A stretch of DNA of 64,000 bases from Nemophila menziesii. Lineage: Eukaryota > Streptophyta > Magnoliopsida > Boraginales > Hydrophyllaceae. Positions 45,805 through 56,639 of the stretch are shown piece by piece. The stretch is taken from the NCBI GenBank assembly GCA_029959085.1, contig JARWIR010000051.1, positions 1,426,001 through 1,490,000 on the forward strand. Reading direction: 5' to 3'. The notes beneath the pieces were generated by a model. The model did not search any database and was not told the DNA's origin. It saw only the letters and a list, made by a program, of their open reading frames with translations. A program made the translations under genes and the position numbers. Position 1 is the stretch's first letter. Each line of letters starts with the position of its first letter.

Positions 45805-47280
45805 TGGAGGCTAAAGACCTCTCGTAGCTCTCTATTTTTCACAAAAATGCCCGAATGGGTCCCTATCTACCTATTGTCACGAGATCTGTGACAATTTTAG
45901 CCCTTTTTCTCATTTTCTATCAGTTGACCGTTAGTCAACACCGCGTGACGCCACGTCAACACCACATAAGCATGACGTCATCACCAGCTGACCCTCTTTT
46001 CTCCTACGTGACAAGGGCATTTTTGTCCCATTTTCCCTTTAACACATTTACACATACACATAAACATATCAAAACACATCAAAACACACACACTAAAACA
46101 CACACATTAAAGTAGTTCTTGGTGTTCTTCATTACAATTCAAAAAATACAGTATAACACCAAATTGCTACTCCGACAGTCCCGACATCAAATCTTGTTTT
46201 TCATTACAATTCAAAATATAGAGTATAACACCAAACTGCGCACTCCAACTGTCACGATCCCCTCCCTACAACAGTTGCCTTAAATGGATAATTACTGCAA
46301 AACAATTCAAAAAATACAGTATAAGGCCAAATTGCTCACTCCAATAGTCACGACATCCCCTTCCCCATATACGCTATTCTCAGCAAGGTAAAAGGCTTTC
46401 ACATGTCATAAAAATAAAATGGCCCTTCTAGGATTTGTATAATAATATAATAAACATCACGACTGTAATTATACTTAAAGTACATAAGACCATCTCCAGT
46501 AGTTGTGCCCAATGGATATTTACTGCAAACAATTCAAAAGATGCAGTATAACATCAAATTGCTCACTTCAGCGCATCACTCCTCTTATAGTAAAATACTT
46601 CCAACAGACATAATAATGGCCATTATGGAATGTGTATAAAATTGTAATAAACACGACTGTAATTACTTTAAATCAAATAGTTCTGAAAATTGTAAAAGTG
46701 ATGAAATTAGGTTAAAAATAATTCAATTCTTACCTTAATTTGGGTTCTTCTCCAAGTTGGTTGATAATGGTGGAGCATGGTTCCCGAGTGGCAGGGGTTT
46801 TCTTGTGTCGGAGAGCGTCTTGATATGGGAAGGTGAGTGTGAAGAGATTTTTTTACCTTAATTTGGGTTCTTCGATTGTTAATGCCCTAGGCAAGCCGGT
46901 TGATGATTGTGGAAAGTGGACACGAGTGGCGACGATTTTCTTGTGTAGGAGAGCGGCTTGGTGTGAAGAGATTTTTTTGTTTTGTTTTTTGTTCCAATGC
47001 GAGTGTGAAGATATGAATACGGTAATTTTTTAATTTAATTTGGGTTCATCCATTGTTGAAGGCATACAAGAGGGTTAAAGTTTTTTTTAATGACGAATAA
47101 TGCTAACGTGGCGCCATGTGCTTAGGCTACCGTTCAACAGATAGAAAGTGGAAAAAAGGACTAACGGTGATACAAAATATTAACGTAAAGGGCTATCTCG
47201 TGACACTTTGTAGATCGGGGTCTGTTCTGGCATTTTGCTGAAAGATAGAGGACCGCCCGTGGTCTTTACGTTAGCTTGGA
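45805..47280. mobile_element. Unclassified DNA element with about 150-bp terminal inverted repeats
   Basis: The left end (GGAGGCTAAAGACC, CTCTATTTTTCACAAAAATGCC, TGTCACGAGAT) pairs in inverted orientation with the right end (reading inward from 47280: GCTAACGTAAAGACCACGGG, CTCTATCTTTCAGCAAAATGCC, TGTCACGAGAT). Similarity continues to about 150 bases, including GTTGAC/GTTGAACG and GGCGCCACGT-like words. Inside are four diverged copies of an AATTCAAAAAATACAGTATAA unit (46127-46575) and a direct duplication of about 125 bases starting ACCTTAATTTGGGTTCTTC (46732 and 46855). No transposase. The target duplication is unclear. Confidence 0.6.
46732..46985 (+). repeat. Tandem duplication of about 125 bp
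   Basis: Both units start ACCTTAATTTGGGTTCTTC and end GTGTGAAGAGATTTTTTT, with TTTTCTTGTGT and GGAGAGCG in between; they are diverged. Confidence 0.75.
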
Positions 47281-48239
47281 TTCACATTATCAAATGATAG
47301 GAATATAAAAATACTAAATGAATGGAAAGAAAAATGATAACCGTGTTTTGATTATAACTATAATACTAAAATAAAAGAAAGTAATTGATTATGACATAAA
47401 AAAAATACTTTATACCCTTAAATATAATGTAAATTGTTATATATAAAATTTATAAGGTCATTTGAAACGTTTTGGGAAATAATCATTTTTTTAAATGACT
47501 TCGAAATGGCATAAATTAAAAAAAAATAACATTATTAAAAGAATTTAAATAATTGTGCAATCAATTGAGTGCTCGTTTGAAAGTGTTTTTTTATAAAAAC
47601 AGTTAAAAATATCTTTAGAACTTTAAATGTATTTTAGATTTTGAAAAACACTTTAAAAGGAGCACCATCGACGCTTCTTAGAAAAACATCTAAAATGATT
47701 TTAAATTTTTTATATTTTTTTAAATTTTATTTTTAAAACATTTTTTTAGGATTATTGTCCAAGAAACACCTCAAGTTAATATTAATTCCCTCTCACCCCA
47801 ACCATCATTATTATGCCCATAAAAGTCACATATATTTTGCTTTTTCTTTTTCTATCCATAAAAAGAGTCGTTTGAGTTATGAGAAGCTTCCCATAACTCA
47901 AACTCTGAGTAATAGAAAGCTTCTCATTACTTACTATTCTTTAAAAAAGACTGATGTTTTTTATAAACAAAGGTATAAAGTGGCATATGCATATTAGACA
48001 TTAACCTTTTTTTATTCTAAAATAAAAACTTCTAAATATCCTTCCAAATGGCTTGAGTTCCTTTCTCTTAATTAAAAATCTAATTATAACTAAAAAAAAG
48101 TTATTCATATCCTTTTTTTTTTCTTTAAAAATATAAATCCAAATATTTCATAATTTTTTTATTTTCATTAACCCACGGTTAATGTCCAAAAAAAAAATAA
48201 TTAACCCACGGTTTAATGCTATTTTCTAAACCTTTGACC
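47281..48239. other. AT-rich DNA upstream of LINE-2; probable original promoter side of the tRNA-modification gene
   Basis: No gene seen. Because LINE-2 is inserted between this DNA and the start codon at 52591, the last few hundred bases here were once the immediate upstream region of that gene. A short direct repeat TTAACCCACGGTT occurs at 48169-48181 and 48201-48213. The left target duplication is at 48228-48239. Confidence 0.4.
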
Positions 48240-48264
48240 TTTGAAACCCTATGAGAAGAAGAAT

Positions 48265-48303
48265 GGAGGCGGCAACTCCAAAAAAGCCGCGAAAGCCAAA
48301 TGA
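48265..48303 (+). pseudogene. LINE-2 ORF1 last codons
   Basis: Encodes GGGNSKKAAKAK and stops at TGA 48301-48303, matching the C-terminus of LINE-1 ORF1. The stop overlaps the ORF2 start (ATG 48300-48302) as ATGA. Confidence 0.75.
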
Positions 48304-51300
48304 CGACATTATTTTGGAATGTTCAGGGTCTTCGAGCGCCCTTAACATTATCCAAAGCTTGCTCGATGGTGGCTCAATTTAGACCTGGTGTGGTGGCCTT
48401 TTGTGAAACGATGATGAGAGAAGTGGACTCTCAGGGTGTGTTGACGCGTCTCGGTTTTGAAAACTCCTTTTTTGTTGAACCCTCCGGAAATGCTTTCCAT
48501 TCTGGAGGGTTCTTGATTTTGTGGCACTCGAATGTGCACTTGCAAGATATGTTTAGTTGTAGTTCCTTTGTTATCGTTTTAATTAATGAACTATCTTTTG
48601 CGTATTACATAGTGTTTATACATGCCCCCAATGATTTTAAACTAAGACTTGAAACTTGGAATGAGATTACAAAATGGAATGAAGGAATCAAAATACCATG
48701 GATAATTCTAGGTGATTTCAATGAGATACTAAATATCACCGAGAAACAAAGCAAGAATCAAGCAAACATGGATCACATTAATGCATTTATTGACTTTACA
48801 AATTGTAATTCTTTAGCAGAAATTGACTCTAATGGATGTTTTTTTACTTGGTCTAACAGGGTTGATGGTGAAAAGAATGTTAAAGCAAGGATTGATCGGG
48901 GACTAGCAACCTACGAATGGATGGAAAGATTTCCAAGATCACAAATTCATATTCCTCCGGCTATTGGGTCGGATCACTCACCCTTAATCCTTCACTTTGA
49001 TATTAATATGAAAATTGGGAAAAAGCATTTTAAATTCGAAACTAGGTGGTTAGATAACGATAATTGTAAGAAAGTTATAGAAGATAATTGGAAAATTCCC
49101 CATGATAGGACTCCTATACCTAATTACATAAAAAAAAAAGGGAGTACACAAAAAAGAAACTAAGTAAGTGGAGTTCGGAAAATTTTAAGAACCACGAAAA
49201 AACAATAAAAAAATTACAAGATAAACTTATAGAACTTTACAAAGCTAACAATATTAATGATACTATCGATGAAGAACAAGATATCAAAGAAAAGATAAAA
49301 AAAGAATATGAGAAAGAAGAAAAATATTGGAGTGACAGGGCTAGGCAAAATTGGCTTATTTATGGGGATAAAAATACTAAATTCTTCCATTTAGCTACTA
49401 TAAAGAGAAGGAAATTAAATAGAATAACTAGAATAAAAAACAACGAAGGAATTTGGACGGATGATTCAGAAAATATCAAAACATGCTTCCAAGAGTATTA
49501 TAAAAATCTTTTTAAAGAAAATGAAGGTAACGAAGAAATGACACAAAAAGCCATCGATTTTATAAAACCCCGAGTTACGAATAATATGAATGAAAAACTA
49601 ATTAAAAAACCTAGCATTGAGGAAATAGAAAAGGCAGTCACTGAATTATCAGCATCTAAAGCCCCCGGACCCGATGGATTAAATGGTAAATTTATAAAGA
49701 ATTTTGGGACATAATTAAAGACGATGTGATACAGGTTATTATGGATTTTTTTGAAAACAATTGCTCAGTCGAAACAATCAACGATACTCTAATAACACTT
49801 ATCCCGAAAGGCACGATTCAAGAAGATCTGGGTGACTTTAGGCCAATCTCTTGTGTTAATTTCATATACAAAATTATTACGAAGATTCTCTCGAATCGAC
49901 TTAGAGAGATCATGAATCAAATTATTTCTCCAACGCAATCTGCTTTCATCAAGGGACGAGCAATACAGGATAACATCATCATTGCACAAGAAATCTCTTT
50001 CTTCATGAGTAGAAAACGGAAAAAAGATAAATATCTGGCAGCTATTAAAATCGATATGGCCAAAGCATACGACCAGGTAAGATGGTCTTTTATCCTTAAA
50101 GTTTTGAAGAAACTTGGATTTTGTGATACTTGGATAAATTGGATGAAAAATTGTATTACTTCAACCTCCTTTCATATCAACATCAACGGGGAAAGACTTG
50201 AAAACTTTAAACCAGGTAGAGGGCTCAGACAAGGTGACCCGCTATCTCCCTTTCTTTTCTCTATTATGACTGAATCACTTATCTGTTTGATAGATCATTT
50301 TGTGGATAATAAATTGATTAATGGCATAAAGATTAATAGGAATTGTCCGACGATTTCTCACCTTTTATTTGCAGATGATTCTCTTTTCTTTATTGATTTA
50401 GACGGGACAGACATAAATCAGTTTAAAGAATGTTTGGACATTTACTGCAACGGATCCGGACAAAGAATAAACTTCCATAAATCGGCTATCATTTTTAGTA
50501 AAGAAACCCCGAATGATATCAGAAATGACATATCAAAGAAGATAGACACCCAAGAAACAGAGGATTTGGGTTATTACTTAGGAATTCCTTTGTGCCACAA
50601 AAGATCAAAGGTGGAATCACTTGAATGGATAGCGAAGAAAGTTTTTAAAAACATAGAAGGATGGAAAGCGAAGCTTCTATCGGAGGGAGGCAAGGAAGTA
50701 CTCATTAAAGCAATCCTCCAGGCCATTCCTAACTATTATATGTCTATCTTTTCTTTCCCGACTACTTTTTGTAATAAACTCATATCTGCCATTTCTAACT
50801 TTTGGTGGAACTCAGGTGAAAGAAACAGGATACACTGGGTGGCTTGGGAAAAAATCACGGTAGGTAAACTAATAGGCGGACTTGGTTTCAAGGATTTCAA
50901 AAAAATGAACACTGTCCTGCTTGCTGCTCAAGCTTGGAGGCTTATGCACAACCCAGATAATTTAGCAACAAAACTACTCAAAGGTATCTATTTTAATAAA
51001 TCTAACTTTTTATCGTGCAAATTGAGACAAAGCAGGACTTGGAGCTGGGCAAGCATAATAGAAGGTAGAGACTTTATCAAAAAACATGGAATAAAAATGA
51101 TAGGGGATGGTAAAGATACTAACATATGGAACGAGAGATGGATAGACACAAATTGGGAATTAGAGAGACCTAAAGGATCAAAAATTACTTTGGTAAGTGA
51201 GTTAATGAAGAAAGATAAAGATGAATGGGATCTGGAAACGATTGATAACCTGTTTCCGGAGCCTATAACCCAACTCATCAAAAGAATAAAAATTAGAGAC

Positions 51301-52432
51301 CTCGTTACAAAAGATAAGTTCATTTGGCCGTTTTCTACAGATGGGAAATATAATACAAAAACAGGATACAAGGTAATGATAGACGAACAACAAAACAATA
51401 AAGCCACAACAACCAATATTGAAGACACGAAAGAGTCGGAAATATGGAAAACTATATGGAAATCTAACATACCAAAGAAAATAAAGATGTTCATGTGGCG
51501 AATAGTAAAACAACGCAATCCCAACAAGACAAAATCTCTATAATAGGAAATGTGCGGATGCCACTAATTGCTTATGGTGTAACCATGAAAAAGAAGATGT
51601 CGAACACTTACTCCTACATTGTAATATGTGCAAAGACATGTGGGCAGGATCATTTCTACAAATTAAGATACAAGAAGGAAATAAGGACAGGATTGAAGAA
51701 TGGTTTCTTAAAGTCATTAAAACGTACAAAGAAGGAGGATGGGAAGAGAATGTGGTACGAGATTTTTTGATGATAAATTTATGGAATATTTGGAAAGCAA
51801 AAATGAAAGCAATACACGAAGGCATCGCAGTTGATGGAACGGGGATTAATTTTGCTTCAAAAAAATTAATGAAAGAAATACATGGGATAAATTGGGTCAA
51901 AGAGAGCTATAAAGGACTAAATAGGAATTTGGAAGTTGATAATGATACCCATAACGACTCTCAGGATCACGATATTACTTTATTCTGCGATGCATCTTTC
52001 TCGAATAAAACATAACCTACGGGAATTGCAGTTGTCGGTAGACAAAGGGGACAAAGCAGGCCCATCAGTAAAAGTTCCCACTTTTATTGCCACTCATCTC
52101 TGGAGGGGGAAGCGAAAGCAGTCCTCGAAGCAATAAAAGTTGGAGCTTTTTTCCCGGGGAAAAAGATTATAATCCATTCGGATAACCTTGAGATCATTCA
52201 AGGTATAAAGCAGGTGTCAGCAGCGCGTTGGAATATCCAACCCATACTTCAAAAAATTATCCACAAAGCTGAAGAGATGGGGCGAATTTCGTTTAAACAC
52301 GTCAACAGGAAGCTCAACGGGGAAGCGGATAAATTGGCGAAGAAAGCTAGGCACGAGGCAACCCTTGTCATTCGAAATACTTCTAGTATTTTCGATCTAT
52401 CTTCTCTTTTTTGTAAATTAGGGATTGGTTAA
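48300..52432 (+). pseudogene. LINE-2 ORF2: endonuclease-RT-zf-RNase H, broken
   Basis: Same domain order as LINE-1 ORF2, most residues identical. Endonuclease motifs LFWNVQGL, AFCETM, ILGDFNEI and GSDHSPL are within 48300-49000. RT motifs IDMAKAYDQV, GLRQGDPLSPFLF and LLFADDSLFF are at about 50050-50400. The zinc-binding CLWCNHEKEDVEHLLLHC is at about 51565-51620. RNase H motifs (FCDASF, LEGEAKAV, HSDNLEII, EADKLAKKAR) are at 51980-52350. Frameshifts lie near 49133 (an A run), near 49691 (one base lost in GTAAATTTAT) and near 51510. One in-frame stop is at 52013-52015, where LINE-1 has Trp. The 605-codon central frame (49726-51543) is intact. It is less damaged than LINE-1. Confidence 0.9.
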
Positions 52433-52500
52433 TAGCTTTGTGTTTATTGGGTGCTTAGGCACCCCCCTACCGTCCAAAAAAAAAAAAAAAACCTTTGACC

Positions 52501-52590
52501 AAAAGAAAGGAAAAAATCATTATATTCGCTTAAACCTAAAACCCCAATTTTCCCTCCATCTTTGAAGGTGGAGCATATTTTTGAGAAGTA
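52501..52590 (+). promoter_or_regulatory. 5' leader remnant of the TrmO-type gene
   Basis: Ninety bases between LINE-2's right target duplication and the start codon. They hold no TATA box I would trust and read like a C/A-rich 5' UTR (AAACCTAAAACCCCAATTTTCCC). The upstream promoter has been moved 4.25 kb away, or is replaced by LINE sequence. Confidence 0.45.
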
Positions 52591-54373
52591 ATGGCTGCCT
52601 GCAAATGGCTTACACTCTCCATTACAATTGCTATTGCCGCTGCTTCAACAGCTGTATCAGGTACACTTTTCTCCCTATCTCCCTATATATATTCGTATTA
52701 CTGTACTTCTTTAATTAACTTTAATCACTAGTATTAATACACATCTAATCACACATAACAGTTTATATATCGAGTAGAAGGAAAAAAAGAGAAGGTGATG
52801 TAATTGAGAAAATTAAAGAGCTCGAAGAATCACTTAAAGCTGCCTTGGATAACTCTGCTGCTGAAAGGCAAGGCCGTATTCGAGCCCAACAAGTACTCTA
52901 TCCTATTAATTTTATCATTGCCTTCTTATTTATAATTTATTTCACAGTTAATTGATTTAATGTAGGCTTTGAGAAAGGCATTGGCCAATCCAAATTCTGA
53001 TAATGTTGGTTTTCTTGCTTATCCCATGGCACCTATTGCTACCATAAGATCATGTTTCTCTACAAGGTAGTTTCGAAAGTGAATCTTGTTTAAACGGTTG
53101 AATATATGAAATTGATGTTTTTAATTGTCCCAGAAACGGTACACCGAGGCAGCCTTTACTTGTTCCTCTTGCTAAAGCAAGCTTAACATTTGATCCAACT
53201 CGTGTTCCACAAGCATCTCTTGAAGGTCTTGAAGGATATTCTCATTGTTGGATTATATACGTTTTTCATTTAAATACTAATCTCGAAAAGATATGGAAAC
53301 ATCCATCCCGTTCAAAATTCAAGACAAAGGTTTGTATATGTATTCTGATCTCCTAAATTAACCTCTTTAATATCTATAAAATTCTAAAGTCAACTCTAAC
53401 ACACAGGTTAGAGTGCCAAGACTCGAAGGTGAAAAGAAGGGAATTTTTGCGACAAGATCTCCTCATCGCCCTTGCCCAATTGGACTCACAGTCGCAAAGG
53501 TAGTTAAATTTTTTGTAACTTAATCATAACTTTTGTACATATTTTATAACTACGGATTTTATTATATATATATATTAGGTGGAGGCATTACAAGGACATA
53601 AACTTTTACTCTCTGGCGTAGATCTTGTTGATGGAACTGTATGTCACCTTAACTCAATGGATATTCTATTTTACGTGTTTGAGATTTTATGAATTTTCAC
53701 TAATGTAGCTAAAAATGTATAATTCATTGACAGCCTGTACTAGATGTCAAACCATATTTACCATATTGCGACAGTATCGCAGGAGCAACTGTACCAGATT
53801 GGGTAGAGGTAGTTTTGAGTAAATACTATTATAAGTTGTTTCATTGTTTTGCCTACCTTCACATTTGAAAGCCTTAACAAAAATTTGTTCGTAGGCGGAC
53901 AATTTGTTAGCAGTATCTTCTGTTAACTTCTCTTCAAAATTCCCTGCCAGCCTGGCACAGTGTTGGTCAACATTGGTCAGTATATTGTTTCTTTCTTTAC
54001 TCTAAAAGATTTTTTTTGTGTCATATTAAATAATAGTCAAACTTTGATTTATCAGGGGAAGAAATCAATTTATTCATCGCCTGAAGAATTTCAAAGTTTG
54101 ATAAAACAAGTGCTTTCATGGGATGTACGATCAGTATCTCAAAGAAGTAGACCTCATTATCACAAGGGTAGTTCTGAATTACAACATTCAGTAAATGATG
54201 ATGTTTCGAAGTTGGATAAAGATGAAGATGAAGATGATGAAACTTGTGATACGGTTAATGAATCAGAGACAGTTTCTTCTGGGATTATTTATCAAGTTAT
54301 TCTAGAAGGTCTTAATGTTTCGTATAGAATTGAGAGTAACAATGTTCTTGTTGAGGATATCTGCATGCCTTAG
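52591..54373 (+). CDS. TRMO: TrmO/TsaA-type tRNA (N6-threonylcarbamoyl-A37) methyltransferase, 9 exons, 374 aa
   Basis: Exons 52591-52660, 52762-52892, 52966-53066, 53134-53329, 53407-53499, 53579-53638, 53734-53808, 53895-53975 and 54056-54373 join into an uninterrupted 374-residue frame; every intron is GT...AG. The family methylates t6A37 of tRNA-Thr to m6t6A using SAM. Residues 6-25 are hydrophobic, followed by SRRKKR: a likely membrane anchor or targeting signal encoded by exon 1. A charged helix follows (30-68). The TsaA beta-barrel covers about 82-240: GFLAYPMAPIATIRSCF (82-98), TPRQP (104-108), GYSHCWIIYVFH (135-146), FATRSPHRPCPIGL (180-193), DLVDGTPVLDVKPY (212-225). Position 189 is Cys where bacterial members usually have Asn. 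The C-terminal 100 residues include an acidic run (DKDEDEDDE). No break is seen. LINE-2 lies 100 bp upstream. Confidence 0.88.
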
Positions 54374-54640
54374 GGCAGAACACGAATGAAGTCTATTGGT
54401 TAATTGTTTAGCATTCGTTTAGTGTAACATTGATGGTAAAATGGTGAGTACTGAGTACTGATCTCATACATACCTTTGGCCTTTGGGCCTTAGACTTGAC
54501 TATTACTGTTTTTCTTTCTTGGGCTCAAGGCCAGAGTACTAGAGAAAAATGAGAACACAGACAATTTATTTTTGTGTTTAAGTAATCATTGTATTTGTAC
54601 ACTATACCGGGTTGTTTTCATTTATGCAACTGTTCACACA
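54374..54640 (+). other. 3' UTR region of the TrmO-type gene
   Basis: AT-rich non-coding DNA after the stop. It contains TTGTATTTGT- and TTTTTGTGTTT-type T/G-rich words that could guide polyadenylation. An A run (about 54643-54656) borders the inverted LINE. Confidence 0.4.
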
Positions 54641-54869
54641 ATCCAAAAAAAAAAAAAACTGTCACATTCCAAGAACAAATGCTTCGTATTTTCGCATTAC
54701 ATTTAGGCGACGTAGAACATCTTGTTCCTTGGTAAACGTTCATGCGCCAAAAGCTGGATTTTAGACCCAATTAAACTCCGTTTTGTTTGCAGATGAACCA
54801 AGCACTTATATGCTGATTTAACTGAAAATATTCCAGATGGCTCGGAGGTCTAATATTACCCATTTGCCC

Positions 54870-56330
54870 TGTCTATCTCAAGAACGCCGATTTTCAACAG
54901 TTTTTTTTATGTTAGGTAAACAGTTCTCGTTATCCATTCCTAACAAAGACTTTTTTTCATCCCAAATAGCCCTCGAATAAGCACAATGGAAAAATAGGTG
55001 CTTATTCGACTCAAAATCTTTCCCACATAAATTATAAAGAGGATCCAACTCCAAATAAGTCATGCTCCTTAGTTTTAAACCTCTCCTTCAAAGTCGTACA
55101 AACAATAATTGCATGTTTAGGAAATACACACGACTCCCAAATAATATTCACCCAAGGTTTAATAAAAAAATTCCGACGAAATAAATTGTAAGGTTTTTTA
55201 TATAAAGCATAAAATTCCTTACTTGATATCCTATGTGTAATGTGGCGCACATTTTTCCGAGAAAAACCATAAAGCCAATTTACTATCCCGACCTTCTACT
55301 CCTAAGGACCCACAAATAATATCCTTTTACTCCCAAACATTCTTCAATAAAGGGGAATCTCCCCTTCTCGGTTGTCATTCGCAAAATACACAAGGTTGAA
55401 AATATTCTCCATGAATCCATATAATCCAAAGTGATGCCTTTCCATAATTTTCCAAAACATTTTTAACAATAATGCTTTGTTCCATGCTTCTAAATCTTTT
55501 AAACCAAGTTCACCTTCTTCTTTTGGTACACAAATCTTGCTCCAACTAACTCACGATCTCGAACACCAATCGGAACCGGAAATATACTAAACCAAAAACA
55601 AATAACCCCTTAGAGGACCGATCTAATTAGTTTCAATCTCCCCGCAAAAGAAAGAGAAGAAGCTCTCCAAAATCTCACATAACTTTTTAACTTGTCAAAA
55701 AGAGGTCTATAATCTCTTGAAAGCAACACGAAAGAGCCAAGCGGGACACCAAGATAATGAAAATGCACGAAACCTTTTTCCAAGAGTGTGAGTGTCAACC
55801 CATTTTCAATATCGTCATTTGATACCCCAATATAATAATTATATGACTTTTCAATATTTAATTGAAGTCCCGAACAATCTCCGAAGGTATTTAAGCTATC
55901 CATAAGAATTTTTATCTCCTTTTGAAAGTAGCATTAAATCATTCGCAAAGGCTAAATGTGTAATTTTTTTCTTTTCACATTTAGGATGATATTTGAAATC
56001 AATACTCGTATTTCTCTTTAAAAGTCTAGAGAAGTATTAAAGACAAAGGATAAAAAGATAAGGTGAAATAGGGTCACCTTGTCTTAATCCTTTTTCGCCT
56101 CTAAAGAATCCATGAATTTCTTCATTTATAGCCACCGAATAGTAAGGAGATGAAACACAGGCCATGATCCAATCCACAAATTTTTTCAGAAAATTTAATC
56201 CATTTAGTACATCATGAAGGAATTCTCAAGAGATCGAATCATACGTCTTTCGAAAATCAATATTTCTTATACATCTCGAGGAGCTACTATTATTATTGTA
56301 CCCCCTTAAAAGCTCTTGCATTAGGTGTAT
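54870..56330 (-). pseudogene. LINE RT to zf-RVT segment (inverted part)
   Basis: Reading minus: IDFRKTYDSIS and a stop (motif A, near 56240), VDWIMACVSSPYYSV, GEKGLRQGDPISPYLF (motif B, near 56060-56110), ITHLAFANDLMLL (motif C near 55950, with FAND replacing the catalytic FADD), SGLQLNIEKS and FHYLGVPLGS (55760-55870), SFAGRLKLIRSVL (55610-55650), SCVFPKHAII (about 55110-55150) and the zinc region LCGKDFESNKHLFFHCAYSRAIW (54960-55035). Several stops and shifts separate the pieces. Not functional. Confidence 0.75.
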
Positions 56331-56337
56331 ATTCCCA

Positions 56338-56592
56338 ACCATGGTTTTTCAACAGTTTCACACATACGAGGATATTTTTACACATATTGGATTCCGACAC
56401 TGGAGGCTGAACTACATGGTGAATGAAATCAGGGGTTGGCTTAACAAATTTCCTACATGGAAGATTTCATATATTAGCAGAAGATTTAACACAATCGCAG
56501 ACTCGTATGCGAAAAGCATTAGATTGAACAAGGACCTATCATCTTGGAAAGACTTTTCGGTGTCGGGAGCTCGCAGCTTCTTTAAGTTGTAG
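56338..56592 (+). pseudogene. LINE RNase H C-terminal segment (non-inverted part)
   Basis: The plus frame reads WRLNYMVNEIRGWLNKFPTW then ISYISRRFNTIADSYAKSIR, the last two conserved blocks of the RNase H domain of plant LINEs (R.FN..AD..AK), and ends naturally at 56590-56592. A poly-A tail follows 27 bases later. Confidence 0.7.
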
Positions 56593-56639
56593 TGGTAATT
56601 GATTACCTTTATTTGACAAAAAAAAAAAAAAAGATAGTA

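Larger units (their letters stand above)
48240..52491 (+). mobile_element. LINE-2: 5'-truncated L1-type LINE
   Basis: Flanked by AAACCTTTGACC on both sides (48228-48239 and about 52489-52500). It begins with 25 bases not found in LINE-1 (48240-48264), then the last 12 codons of ORF1, then ORF2, a 3' end (GGCACCCCCCTACCGTCC) matching LINE-1, and a 16-A tail (52476-52491). It lies in the same orientation as LINE-1 and the downstream gene. Confidence 0.9.
54657..56633. mobile_element. 5'-inverted (twin-primed) LINE
   Basis: The left part (54657 to about 56330) is a LINE in minus orientation, from the zinc-binding region back to RT motif A. The right part (about 56335-56633) is plus-strand LINE 3' end (RNase H tail, 3' UTR, 15-A tail at 56619-56633). 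In the element the zinc-binding region lies just before the RNase H, so the two parts join as a 5'-inverted insertion does. It is a different LINE subfamily from LINE-1 and LINE-2. Target duplication is not resolvable because A runs lie at both ends. Confidence 0.7.

Noticed and set aside
45855..46115. 86-residue plus-strand frame ending in a His/Thr-rich tail
   Set aside because: Falls inside the terminal inverted repeat and CACACA-rich DNA of the 45.8-47.3 kb element.
50988..51527. 179-residue minus-strand frame
   Set aside because: Lies antisense to the intact central part of LINE-2 ORF2; hydrophobic shadow composition.
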